Origin: Mesodorylaimus sp. YZB2_4
Lineage: Eukaryota; Nematoda; Enoplea; Dorylaimida; Dorylaimidae
Direction of reading: 5' to 3'
DNA: 64,000 nucleotides
Assembly (NCBI GenBank): GCA_030248295.1
Contig: JASANH010000137.1
Location: 1-64,000 of the forward strand
Within the stretch, counting starts at the first letter, position 1, and each line of letters begins with the position of its first letter. Shown here in pieces: positions 24,196 through 36,667 of this stretch. The translations under genes and the position numbers were made by a program. The notes under the pieces are model-generated. The model was not told where the DNA came from. It saw only the letters and a list, made by a program, of their open reading frames with translations, and ran no database searches.

Positions 24196-26127
24196 ATGGC
24201 GGTAGAATACGCAATCCAGAAAATGTTTTTTTCTGTTCTTGTTTTTGTTTTTGCTAGCGGTCAGCAGGACAATTCCGAGTGCCCGACCGTCATTTACAAC
24301 GCTGATGTATCAGGAGTTGTCATCACTTGTGAACCATTTCCGTCCCTCGACTCCAAACTGCGCCCTTGCTACAGGGATCTCTGGTGGAAATACACAGCCA
24401 ACACTGTTTCATCGCAGCCATACGTCGATAATCCGAACATGTTCGACATACTTGATGCAAAGGCGTGTGAGAAAAATTGTAAATGCACGATTGAAATAAT
24501 GTTATACATGATCGACTGCACCACGCATGGCCGACCGCCTCGGTGGTCTGAAGACCTCCCTGCTCAGCAGCGCAGTGCATTTAACTGTCGCGAAATGAAA
24601 TGGCCGAATGAGCTTACTTCGAATGGGCACCAGATCCTTTTTACTGTCCGCCTGAGTGGCATTTTTCTTCAGTCTGAAAACATGCCTGTTTTAATCGAAG
24701 ATCTTTTTCTTGCATTTGAAAACATGAATGTGCAAGCACTGGAGCTTGGAATTAATCGCGATTATACTAGGTTGTATCGTGAAGCCACAGCATTGGCTAA
24801 TTTATTTCCGCCAGACCGATTTCAAGATATCTTGTCTTTCAGTGTCGCAGGCGATAGTACCAACAAACCACTTTGGCCAGGCGTACACTCAGTGGTCATG
24901 AATTTGACTAGCAATCTGGAATTTTTATCAATTTATGACTTTAATTTTACATCGATTCCTAGGCCACAGTTTGTCAAAAAATTGCGATCATTGATCTGTT
25001 ATCAGTGCGTTGGCTTGTCGGAAGCTCCAGTGTGGCTCCAAGATTCCCGAAAATTAAATTTTTTACATTTTTCCAGCGTACCAATTACATTTCCGCTTTT
25101 GGATCTACCTGTTTTGAATGAACTCCTCCACTTTGCTTTCACTAACACACCCCTGAAACGATTACCAGAAAATTTTAAAGTTTCGCAGCTTTACCCCAAT
25201 CTGAAAAATCTAGACCTCAGTAATCTGAATCTAGATATGATTCCAAAATACCTGCTATCTAATATGACTCGTCTGATCAATTTGGATCTGAGCGGCAACT
25301 GCTTGACTTCACTGCCATCATTCAAAGGCTTGACTTGGTTAAAGCTTTTAAACTTGGACAGCTTCACGATCATCATCGGCTCAAGTACTAATTATTATTT
25401 ATCAACTACTTGCAGATATGGAATTTGCAAGTCGCTCAAGATAACAAAGAGTGATTTTCAAGATTTAGTCAGTTTAGAATCGCTTTCAATATCCTACTAT
25501 CAGCAGCTAGAAATCGAAAATGACGCTTTTTCAAGTTTTCCAAACTTAAAGCGACTAACAATGGAATGTGCAAATTTATCCCGACTCCCACCTACTTTGC
25601 AATTTACTTGCAATATAAAATGGCTAGTGATTAAACAAAATCCATTCAACATGACAAGCGCGCTCTTGTCTTCTCCAGCCACCTGGCCGATCCCAAGTTT
25701 TATCCCAAAATATTTCAAAAAACTTCTAGAATTTAACTTCGACAGAACGAACCTTCAAGTATTGCCTCCGAGTGTTCTACAATTTAAGACGTCAAAGATC
25801 TCGAGGCTTTTTCAAACTTTGACAAATTCAGTTGCGAATAATCCAAGTTTGTCATCTAACCAATGCGAACTACACAAGTTTGAATTGGTATATAAAGTTC
25901 AGCTATTTGCTACACCGAATATATTCGATTCCAGCAGCCAATGTGAGAAAGAACTTTTGGAAACTATGAACGCTGTGCGGAAAACCCTAACGGATGCTAC
26001 AGCCATTTGCACGAATAATGAAATGAGTGGGGCTACCAGCCGACTGATCAATACCAGCATATATGCTGGTATTTTTATATATATCGTGTACTTCTTATTC
26101 GCAAACGCAATCAATACGCGTATTTAA
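24196..26127 (+). CDS. Leucine-rich repeat protein, secreted or membrane-anchored, single exon
   Basis: 643 residues. Residues 1-23 form a signal peptide (MFFSVLVFVFASG core). Residues 25-130 are a Cys-rich cap. Leucine-rich repeats run from about 200 to 530, clearest in LKNLDLSNLNLDMIPKYLLS, LINLDLSGNCLTSLPSFKG and LKRLTMECANLSRLPPTL. A C-terminal Cys-containing flank follows, and residues ~615-640 are a hydrophobic segment (YAGIFIYIVYFLFAN) ending near the C-terminus, so it is either a short-tailed type I membrane protein or GPI-anchored. Many N-glycosylation sequons (NLT, NFT, NMT, NTS) fit an extracellular location. There is no cytoplasmic signalling domain. The specific orthologue is not recognised; the role would be adhesion or ligand binding by analogy. 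The lack of introns contrasts with most neighbours. Confidence 0.88.
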   Translation: MAVEYAIQKMFFSVLVFVFASGQQDNSECPTVIYNADVSGVVITCEPFPSLDSKLRPCYRDLWWKYTANTVSSQPYVDNPNMFDILDAKACEKNCKCTIEIMLYMIDCTTHGRPPRWSEDLPAQQRSAFNCREMKWPNELTSNGHQILFTVRLSGIFLQSENMPVLIEDLFLAFENMNVQALELGINRDYTRLYREATALANLFPPDRFQDILSFSVAGDSTNKPLWPGVHSVVMNLTSNLEFLSIYDFNFTSIPRPQFVKKLRSLICYQCVGLSEAPVWLQDSRKLNFLHFSSVPITFPLLDLPVLNELLHFAFTNTPLKRLPENFKVSQLYPNLKNLDLSNLNLDMIPKYLLSNMTRLINLDLSGNCLTSLPSFKGLTWLKLLNLDSFTIIIGSSTNYYLSTTCRYGICKSLKITKSDFQDLVSLESLSISYYQQLEIENDAFSSFPNLKRLTMECANLSRLPPTLQFTCNIKWLVIKQNPFNMTSALLSSPATWPIPSFIPKYFKKLLEFNFDRTNLQVLPPSVLQFKTSKISRLFQTLTNSVANNPSLSSNQCELHKFELVYKVQLFATPNIFDSSSQCEKELLETMNAVRKTLTDATAICTNNEMSGATSRLINTSIYAGIFIYIVYFLFANAINTRI

Positions 26128-26228
26128 GGGTAGCATGCATGAGGTATTATTACGATTCTAAAACGTTTTAGAGGTAAATGTATCTGCTCTTGTGGTGAGG
26201 TTTTGCGCTACCAGTAGTTTGCACTATG

Positions 26229-26396
26229 CGGGTTCATGTTCATGTTTTACCACATCACTAAACGCTTACGCACACTCGAGGGTGAAGAGACACATTTTAC
26301 GCGACATGATCTACCGGCCCGCGAGTCGAACACTCGCCCGTAACTGCGCACCTGGCCTGAGAGGCAGACGCCCTAACCCACCAGGCCACGAGGCCG
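26229..26396 (-). mobile_element. tRNA-derived SINE, copy 1
   Basis: Read on the minus strand, this has a pol III A-box-like start (TGGCCTGGTGGGTTAGGGCG), the block GTCTGCCTCTCAGGCC, a B-box-like GTGTTCGACTCGC, then a tRNA-unrelated part with TGTGTCTCTTCACCCTCGAG and a tail GTGGTAAAACATGAACATGA. The same order is found at 30626-30800 and 61055-61212, which identifies a dispersed family. Beyond its head, bases 26369-26412 form a perfect-looking palindrome with a second head in the other direction. Confidence 0.7.
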
Positions 26397-26412
26397 GTGG
26401 GTTAGGCGTCTA

Positions 26413-27944
26413 GTAGCCTCGCCTCTAGACTGCATGCAGTTTTGAATACAGATTTTAGCGTGGGTACAGTTTTGAGCTCGACTCGTAAACTTCTTATACG
26501 TTTATATCTAATTATATGTTATTGCAGAGCTATTGCCGTCCCCCTCCCTCCCCAAAGGCTGTTTTTTAAGGAGGCCAAGAGTGAGTGGAATCATATATCT
26601 ATTTATTTTACGTGATACGTTACATATGCTAAGTAGGTACTATCTGTTTGCTTTGGGAATGTACGCGCGGCACTATGCGGCAACGTGGCAAGAGTGTATA
26701 TTCCCAAAGAAAACAGGTTATAGGCGGTATATGCCAACCCTTTTGAACAAGGGCGCAAGAGAGGTTACAACCACCAAACTCATCGTCAGCGGGGCAAAAA
26801 ACTCCGGCTGAAGTAAGGCAAGTCTTACGACTATACCTGCGACAAAAACGTCAACCCAAGGGGTAGGTAAAATCGAGAATCCTTCCTCAGCCGTCAAGGC
26901 CCGCGCGATAAATGGGGTCAGTCTTCGTGTCATCTAATAACCAGCTAAATACAGTAGCTTGCACTTCTTTTTTGGACTTGGTAGATTGAAGATTCTTGCA
27001 TGCATTATGTTGCTGGTGTACTAAATGTATGAGTTAACTTGTTGGTATAAATTGGTCGTGAAAGGCTGTCGATTTGTCGAAATGTAGCTAGCGAGTATTG
27101 GCTCACCTCGACAGATTTTCGACCATGTTTAGTATACCCAATTATTATGAAAGCAAGTAGACCACTCGAGATCGATCGTTCGGCCTAAATCGGTCCTACT
27201 TGAAATCAATTTGTGGTTTCTGCAACGATTAAAAATATCTGACACACAAACTATGGTCGAATGGAACATGGTACAGACCTATTATAAGCGGTCGCTCTCC
27301 CGCCGTACGACAGGCCGAAAGCGGCTGAGGCACAAAAACGCAAACGCAACAGTGTACACCCGGACTATTCCTAATTAGGTTCTAGAGCATGAATACGGTT
27401 GTCAATATCACTTTCTTGCACTGTAGCAGCTCACGTGCAACTGTTTATTTTATCGTTAGCCTGATATGCTGCGAAGGACGAGATATACCGCACTCACCTC
27501 GGGCTCTGCCTGTCCGCAATCTTAGTCTCTGTTCCAGTACCATCTGCATAAATAGAAAGATTCCTCGCCGAATTCCAATCACAGTTCGTCATTCGTAAAA
27601 GACCAAGTCAATGGTCGAAAAATGGTGATCATTTTTTCAATATCCATTTTCGTTTTATGCCTGTCTTCGCCCCCCCCCCCCCCCTCATCTTCCCCCCCCG
27701 GAATATCACATGCTGCATGTGTGTTTCCCCCTGGCGGCTTTGTTACTTCCCCATTCCCGGTGGCGCGGCCGAAAAAATACCCCGTGTATGTAGTCCCCCA
27801 GGGGATAGAACTCTTTATACCAAAGTGTCAACGGACAGTCACAGATAAACGGAGCTGTCTGTGCGCTGACTTTTCTTGTCGCCTCGTGAAATAGCTGGCG
27901 TCGTTTTATTAGCGAATTGCAATGATATCGGTCGATTGATAATT
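26413..27944. other. No gene recognised; C-rich tracts
   Basis: A minus-strand frame at 26718-26933 encodes a short hydrophobic peptide without recognisable family. A run of C (about 27669-27683) and further C-rich sequence lie at 27665-27750. No promoter for the integrase gene was identified. Confidence 0.3.
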
Positions 27945-29964
27945 ATGGATCTAAATCATTATAAGATTATCGTTCGATATTTGAAAGACGGCAAATATCC
28001 CGAAGGATTTACGAAAAATCAGAAAAAGTCTTTGAAAAATGGGATTAGAAGAGGTGGAATAGAATATTTATTTCTGCGAGGCGACGATTTGTATCATCTT
28101 CCTAAAGGTGAGATTTACTGTATCTTTTTAACATAGTGCATGTTCCAGACATTTTAGTTTGGTGTGGTTCAGAGCCCAAGCTATTACGATTCTATACCCT
28201 CTTTAGCTAAATATAGCGATTTGGAAGAACGAAGGCAACACGCGCAAAAAGTGGTCGTTGGGGATGTAGAGAAAAATCGGATTATTCGCGAAGCTCACTG
28301 TGGATTTGGCGGTGGTCATTTCGGTGAAAGTAACACGAAAAGGTGAGTAACTAGTTATAATAATTTTTCAGTTTGGCCACCAGACAAAAATGACGAGAGG
28401 TTAAACTCAACAGGAAAGTTAGTGAGAGATACTGGTGGCCAGGATTCTCTGACGAAGTTATCGATTTTGTGAAAAAATGCGATCAGTGTCAAAAGGCAAA
28501 TCCAGTTCACAAGCCGCCGCCATCGGAGCTACGGCCGATTCCTGTCAATAATCAATTCAACTATCGTTGGTGCGTCGATCTTGTTGGACCACTAGAAAAG
28601 ACCCCGCGAGGGAATCAGTGAGCGTGTGCTTGAAAAAACCTGAAAATTTGAATGTATGACTGTATGATTGTTCAGGTACGTTGCGGTTGCAACGGAGTAT
28701 CTCAGCCGATTTCCAATTGCGAAAGCGCTTCCGAACAAGAGTGCCGAGTGCGTGGCAAGATTTATTTTCGAAGATATTATTTGCATGTTCGGCATAATGA
28801 GACTTCTTCAGCATGATCAAGGCAAGTTCATGCAAGTTTTCGAAAATTTTTTACTGCTATATTTCTTTCTATAGGCACTGAATTTTGTAACGGGTTGCTT
28901 CGGTCTATTGAAGAGCATTTGGGTGTGCATGACATCAAAAGCACACCGTACCATCCGCAGACTAATGGTCTTACTGAGCGGTAAAGTATGCTCTTTCTAT
29001 CTTTTAAAACACGCGATGTAACTGTAGCTCTACTCGTAGATTCAACCAGACTCTGGAAACGGCATTTTCGAAACTTGGCGACGAGGACAAGAAAAACTGG
29101 GATTTGAAATTGCATCCGATTTTATTCTCGTATACAGTGTGCGTTCAAGTAAGTAGCGGTTGATGTTCAATAGAAATTGTTAATCCATTGCCGCATTTTT
29201 CTTTCAAAGAACTCCACGGGAAAATCGCCGCATGAAATGGTCTTCGGTTGCAAGGCGCGTATACCACTCGATGTCGGCACAGCGGACGATGAAGTCGAGG
29301 ATCCTGATGTCAATTATGATGAAGCAGTCGCTAATCGAATGATGGTTGTCGCTGAAAAATTAGTAATTACGCGGGAATCAGGACTGGAAAAACTGCAAAA
29401 GGCTCAAGCGAAACAGAAATCTCATTATGACGCAAAACGGAGCTTTCCGGCGTACCAAGTCGGTGACAAGGTATGAATAGACACGTGATACGGCAGCATC
29501 AGTAATCAGGATATATCTATGCCTTTCAATTGACGCAGGTTCTCAAAAAAAATTGTATTAGGGCTACGTCAAAACGTGGCGGAAATCGTTATCTGCCATC
29601 AGCATCAGGCCAGTATTACGTGATAGCAGGAAAATTACGAGGTAAAGTGTGTCAGCTGTACAATCCGTTCACAAAAACGTATTTGAAAACACCGACAAAC
29701 AGCGATAATTTGAAGCCATATAAGGTAATACGCGCTTCATTTTCACATTGTGAGGAGGGGGGAGGAGTGATCCATTAACCAAAAATATTTCGGTGGACGT
29801 CCTGTATGGATGGCCCCGCTGCAGTCGTCACTCGCTTCACTTCTATGTAGGACACAAACACAACGAGTTCAGCTGCATCAACAGTCAACTCGTTGGGCCG
29901 TCGAGAAATAATAATGGATGATACCATTAGAGCAAATGATGATGAATCACGTGATGGCGTTCAG
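27945..29964 (+). CDS. Spliced GIN1/GINGER-type integrase (retroviral-integrase fold)
   Basis: A DDE integrase/transposase with the order seen in GIN1 and GINGER DNA transposons: N-terminal YLKDGKYPEGFTKNQKKSLK block, HHCC zinc finger (HCGFGGGHFG then CDQCQKANP), catalytic core with Asp in WCVDLVGPL, Asp in LLQHDQGTEF, and Glu in HPQTNGLTERF 35 residues later, then KSPHEMVFG and a basic C-terminal region. Exons: 27945-28107, about 28157 or 28175 to 28342, 28414-28618, 28676-28821, 28875-28980, 29040-29148, 29210-29470, 29539-29724, 29851-29964 and possibly beyond. Exons 2-9 join in phase; the exon 1-2 join is off by one base. The intron at 28822 uses a GC donor (GCAAGT). No LTR, protease, reverse transcriptase or terminal repeats were seen, so it is either a domesticated gene or an intron-bearing transposon copy. 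Confidence 0.8.
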
Positions 29965-30625
29965 GTAAGTAGGCACCTTGGTCCGTCTTTACAGTTAAAC
30001 TAATAACTGAAACTCACGCAGACTCATAAACAATCGCTTGAATTTTCACTAATCTGTAGGAGTTTGAATTATTGGTTCACGGCAAGGTACTCTACATAGG
30101 AAAAATATATTTCCTTTACCAATTTTTGGACAATGGAAGTAAGGGGTTTCTTTAATTTAAATGCACTGCTAGCATTTGTGTTCAATATCCTGCGAGTTTA
30201 GCTCTTTGAAAACCTTCAAACCGTCAGGAGGTTCACATTTGAATGGCTTGCCGCAGTGTGGCTGCGTTTCTCCAGGCCCTTGTTAAACAGCACCTGTAGA
30301 AGGATAAAAGCGCATCAGTGAAATTTGTTAAGAGTTCATTTGTGTTCAAGTTTTTACTTTTGTCAAAGCATGATATATGGATTTTAGTGTGGCCTGCGAA
30401 AAAAACCTTTTTTCTGGCGGGAACACGTACAACAAAACAGCAAAGGAGGCATGACTGCAGACAAAAAGATAATGCTATATAATTTTTCAAGCACTCGTTC
30501 AACTTGGCTCACCTTCACTCCCCTCTCCGAGAACATCAGTTATCACTGTAGAGAAGATACATCATGCGTTTACAGCCGAAGCGTTGATTGCTCTAGACTG
30601 TGTATTTCACTGCCATAGCGTGGCT
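29965..30625. other. Downstream of integrase gene, no clear coding
   Basis: A donor (CAG|GTAAGT) at 29964 implies at least one further exon, but none was recognised with confidence. The rest is AT-rich without family matches. Confidence 0.3.
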
Positions 30626-30800
30626 GGGCTCGTGGCCTGATGGGTTAGTCATCTGCCTCTCAGTGTTTGTGTCTCAAGCCAGGTACGCAATTATGGGTGG
30701 GTGTTCGACTCGTGGCCTGGTAAATAAATTTTTGTGTAATGTGTCCCCTCACAATTGAGTGCGCTACTTGGTGATGCGGTTAAACAGGAGCAGGAACAGG
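30626..30800 (+). mobile_element. tRNA-derived SINE, copy 2
   Basis: Same family and orientation as its consensus order: TGGCCTGATGGGTTAGTCAT, CTGCCTCTCAG, B-box-like GGTGTTCGACTCGTGG, then TGTGTAATGTGTCCCCTCAC and a tail GGTTAAACAGGAGCAGGAAC. The sequence has diverged from the copies at 26229 and 61055. Confidence 0.65.
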
Positions 30801-30879
30801 ACAAGGAAAGTTATTCTGGCTGGAGATGGCTAATATGACAGCCTGGGCTCCTGGGGTCGTAGGAAAGGGGGTCATAGCC

Positions 30880-30975
30880 GTGGTCGTAGCCTAGCGGGTT
30901 AAGGTGTCTGCCTCTCACGCTGCCTCGAGTGCGCTGTTTAGCGCTCGGCTGTGTATAAAATATGACATGACATGA
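30880..30975 (+). mobile_element. SINE fragment, copy 3
   Basis: GGTCGTAGCCTAGCGGGTTA followed by AGGTGTCTGCCTCTCAC repeats the tRNA-like head of the SINE family; the B-box part is lost and the tail ends near a TATGACATGAC run. It lies 80 bases after copy 2 in the same direction. Confidence 0.5.
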
Positions 30976-32343
30976 CTCCTGTGCCAAAACATGCACTTAG
31001 TGCTCGCTGGGAGAAGCAGGAACGATTATTTGGCAAGGGGTAAATGAAGGTGGCGAGGACGCACCATCAACAGAAGATTTTCTTCTGAGCGGGTAAAGTG
31101 CATCCCATACCCTATGAATCCTACCCTACTATCAACTTTTCAGCTATATCATCGCACCAACAGTTCTCGATCGCCGCCATGTTGGGAGCCCAGCACCTTC
31201 AATGGAGCAGGCAGCCATGCATGCTACTTTGCGCATGCTGTTTGACGCTGGCATTCCTGTGTGCGAGCTAACCGCAAGCCACCATAGCTAACAATAAGTG
31301 ATGGCAGATTTTAGTAAGCATATGCTGAGGTGACTTCTGCTGCAGAGAAGGTATCTGAAATCACACAAAGTCAAAGAAAAAGTCGAAGCGGCGGCAGCTG
31401 AATTTACAAAAAAACCTCAGCTCGACAGTGAAGCTCAAAGCACTTTGCGATGCGATCACGATGTCGCGCTTGTGTTCCTCCCCCACGCGCACCCTTCCCC
31501 CGGGGAGGAACACAGCCGCATGTAATTTTCCTTGTGAAAGACAAAGCGGTGTTCAGTCTTCCCCCTCGTGCATTTTTTCTACTCTGCTGTTCATACTGGT
31601 GATGTATTTGAATTTTTTATCATTCCCGTCTTCGCTGGGGTTATTTCCAGCCCTGAAAAACCCCGAAGCCCATCCCCGTCCCCGACCCTGAACGGGGAAA
31701 GACTAACCCCGTCCCCTAAAAAACTACCCCTGGTCGAGCGCTTCCAAGACGAGCCTTGTTTTACAATGTCTGGTATATAATCGATCCCCTCTAGACGCTC
31801 ATGTTTTTTTTTCTATTTCTCCGAAACGATGAGTTACCACTGTCCTTGGAATTTTGTCTTTTGTTAGGGTCTACCATTGTGTCTGAATCAGTCTGGCTGT
31901 TGTTATTGTGCCTGATTCATTGAGCCTCTGATTTTTACAAGAGATCCTGCATTTTCTGGGCAGCAGTCAGTGGGTACTCAAAATCAGCCGTCACTCATTA
32001 AGGTTCACCCTTCCTCCCGTGAAGCACTTTAGCAGGATACCCGCCTACGATCGTATTCATGCTTTATTCTCATCGAAGCACAAAGGCACACCCTAAGGAT
32101 AGGAACACAGTTGATAAGATTATATAAGTCTATGAAAACGCAAAAGATTGCTTAAATGTAGAATCGAAAAAAACTCAGAAACGTTCGAGATTAGTGACCA
32201 GATAAAGCAATGGCGAGTTGTTCCACGTTCGTAGCTGGAACAAAACCTTATTGCAAGCCTTGCTGATGTCGCGTGGGATACGGAAATGATGTGGTTGACA
32301 CATTCTATGATAAGCCTTTCGATTTCATGGTTCTTACTTGCAG
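30976..32343. other. No gene resolved; GC-rich tracts
   Basis: A short open stretch after an acceptor-like site (about 31144-31290) encodes a peptide with DAGIPVCELTA that was not recognised. At 31470-31735 the sequence is C-rich and includes CCCCGTCCCCGACCC words like those in the element at 34798-35195. The N-terminal exons expected for PSMC3 were looked for here and not found. Confidence 0.3.
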
Positions 32344-34671
<2,328 letters not shown>

Positions 34672-34797
34672 TGATTATGAGAATCCATGCAATGTTGGCT
34701 ACATTAGGGCACTCTACAGTCGATAAGGCTGCGCTGAGACAAGGTTTTGTAAGTACGAGGGTTTTGTTACAATGCTAGGTGTAATACGACGGGGTCC

Positions 34798-35195
34798 GTA
34801 TTACTGGGGTAGCGTTCAACTGGGGCCCCGACCCCGACCCCGAAAAATTATGGTCAGGGTTGGGGTTATGAAATTGTATATTGAATTATGAATTGTTCGC
34901 TAACAAGAAGTGCAATCAGAGAATGACAATGAGCAATAGGAGTAAAGATAGTTCAGTGCATGGAGAAACATATATACGTAGCGTATTACTTGGATTCTTA
35001 TTTTCATTTGGTATCTATCTAATAAGAAATCCATGATTCCTGTCTAAAATTTTGTCCTTATTTCTGAGGAGATCAGTAGCATCCGCTAAAAGTATTCTGC
35101 ACATGCTCTAAATCAATTGGGCTCAATAATTCGAACCCAATAACCACCCCCGACCCCGACCCCGCAAATAGTTGACCCGGGTCGAACGCTATACT
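34798..35195. mobile_element. Terminal-inverted-repeat element with GGGGTC core
   Basis: The left end TACTGGGGTAGCGTTCAACT is mirrored at the right end by GGGTCGAACGCTATACTGG. Next to each end sit CCCCGACCCCGACCCCG-type tandem words, in the same strand orientation. The middle is AT-rich and non-coding. It is a MITE-like insertion of about 400 bp between PSMC3 and the inverted repeat. Confidence 0.5.
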
Positions 35196-35196
35196 G

Positions 35197-35350
35197 GTGG
35201 GAGTGACTAGCGGAGCTTTTGCACCCAGTCAAAAACCTAAGGCAAGCCAACCAAGTCTTCCGACCTCGTACATGCCTGAAACGTCACCCGTCAGGTTGAC
35301 GCTCCCAACTGCCGGCTCCGTGCGGAGTATCGATTGCCAGTCGAGCCTCT
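35197..35350 (+). repeat. 150-bp repeat outside the left inverted-repeat arm
   Basis: This closely resembles 39007-39160: shared blocks are GGAGCTTTTGCACC, AAGTCTTCCGACC and GCCGGCTCCGTGC.GAGTATCG. It therefore occurs just outside the left arm and again across its inner border. The element it belongs to was not identified. Confidence 0.6.
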
Positions 35351-35755
35351 ACATAGAGTTACAGACAGACAGCCTTTTTTGGTCTTATGACTGTGCAGCA
35401 TGTACATGAATAAAGCAATTCTAGATTGTGAGTCTTTGGATTAGATATACAGGCATAAAGCCTGATGTTCAGTGTACCAGGTTGTGCCATCACCAATCAT
35501 TTCTCCTGTGACACAATGCCGGTTTTTTATCATGGATTTTTATTATTTGGCCATTGCATTCTTCAGTCGAAACTGCAATGGATTGCTCGATATGCGGTAA
35601 TCCTTGAACCACTTGGCGAATTCGGTGTAGGTCTTCAAAAAAATTGCAGAATTTTCTTGCACTTGTAAGCGGCGCTTGCATACTTCGCAATATTTCGTGT
35701 GTACAATACGGCTTCGCCTAATCGTGGGGCAACCTTTTCTTCGTTCACACGCTAC

Positions 35756-36667
35756 TTAGCCTCGCAAGTAAAGTTGATCGACAGGACGAACACCACCTTC
35801 GCTTCGCAGAGAAGAGGTGCTATGCCCTGGCTGGACTGCATCATTGCACCCAATAAACAGAGGACGAATAATGTTGAAGTTAGGTTGAAGGTGCATCGTG
35901 CCGTCGACCGATACTGTACTGCTGGTTGTTGTTGGGGAAGTGCTTGGAGATGTTTTCTGATCGGCTGTTTTCCTCTCTTTTATCAGAGTGAACCTCCCCC
36001 GCGAAAAGCGATGAATCTTGGAGATGTTGAGCCAACTCGTGGATACGGGCACGCGCCTGTTGAGCAGCGCGGCGTTGGGGACGTGATGGGCGTGGAGTGG
36101 TTGGCGGAGGGGGAACTGGTGGCAAGTCGCCATTATTTTCGTGGATAGCCGTTCGATAATGATCCCAAAAAGACCGCCAATGCGGCAGCTTTCCATCGAA
36201 GCATGGAAATGTCATTTTTGGGAGCTTGACAGTCGTTTGTGTCTGTGGTCCCAAGGCTTGAGCTTCGTGCATCGCTTTGCGATCTGCCTCTGCACGTGCC
36301 GCATCCTTCCTCCTGTTCTCTTTCTGATAATTTTCTGATCGGAGAACCGACTTCAGCCAGCATCTGATCGACCTTGCTGACTACAGTAACTCTGAGTCTT
36401 CTTCAGCTTGCTGATCTGAGCTTTTCTGATCACCTTCGGACGCCCACTAACAGTACATATACGCAGGTATTGGCGTTGGACGTCCTTGAACGAGGATTTA
36501 GCCAATGTGAGGCGTTCGTGATGATCCTCGAGTAGTGGTAAGTCAGTGTCGCGGGCGGCTAGTGTCGAAGTGACCTCAAATTTTTGGTTTGTCCCGACGA
36601 CATTGGTCGAGGTCACGGCGGACTGGTCGCAATGCTCTTGTAAGAGCCGAAATGCCAAGAGTTTCAA
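35756..36667 (-). pseudogene. BEL/Pao-type retrotransposon Gag remnant (left arm)
   Basis: On the minus strand the phrase LPKMTFPCFDGKLPHWRSFW and a following Pro-rich linker match the DUF1759-type Gag block of BEL/Pao retrotransposons. The coding sequence is split over several frames, with an upstream piece (36353-36667) and downstream pieces (to 35490) in other frames, so it is broken. No protease, reverse transcriptase or LTR pair was seen in this arm. Confidence 0.65.

Noticed and set aside
27945..29964. Ty3/gypsy LTR retrotransposon
   Set aside because: Integrase resembles that class, but the coding part is split by consistent introns and no reverse transcriptase, protease or LTR was seen; GIN1/GINGER type fits better.
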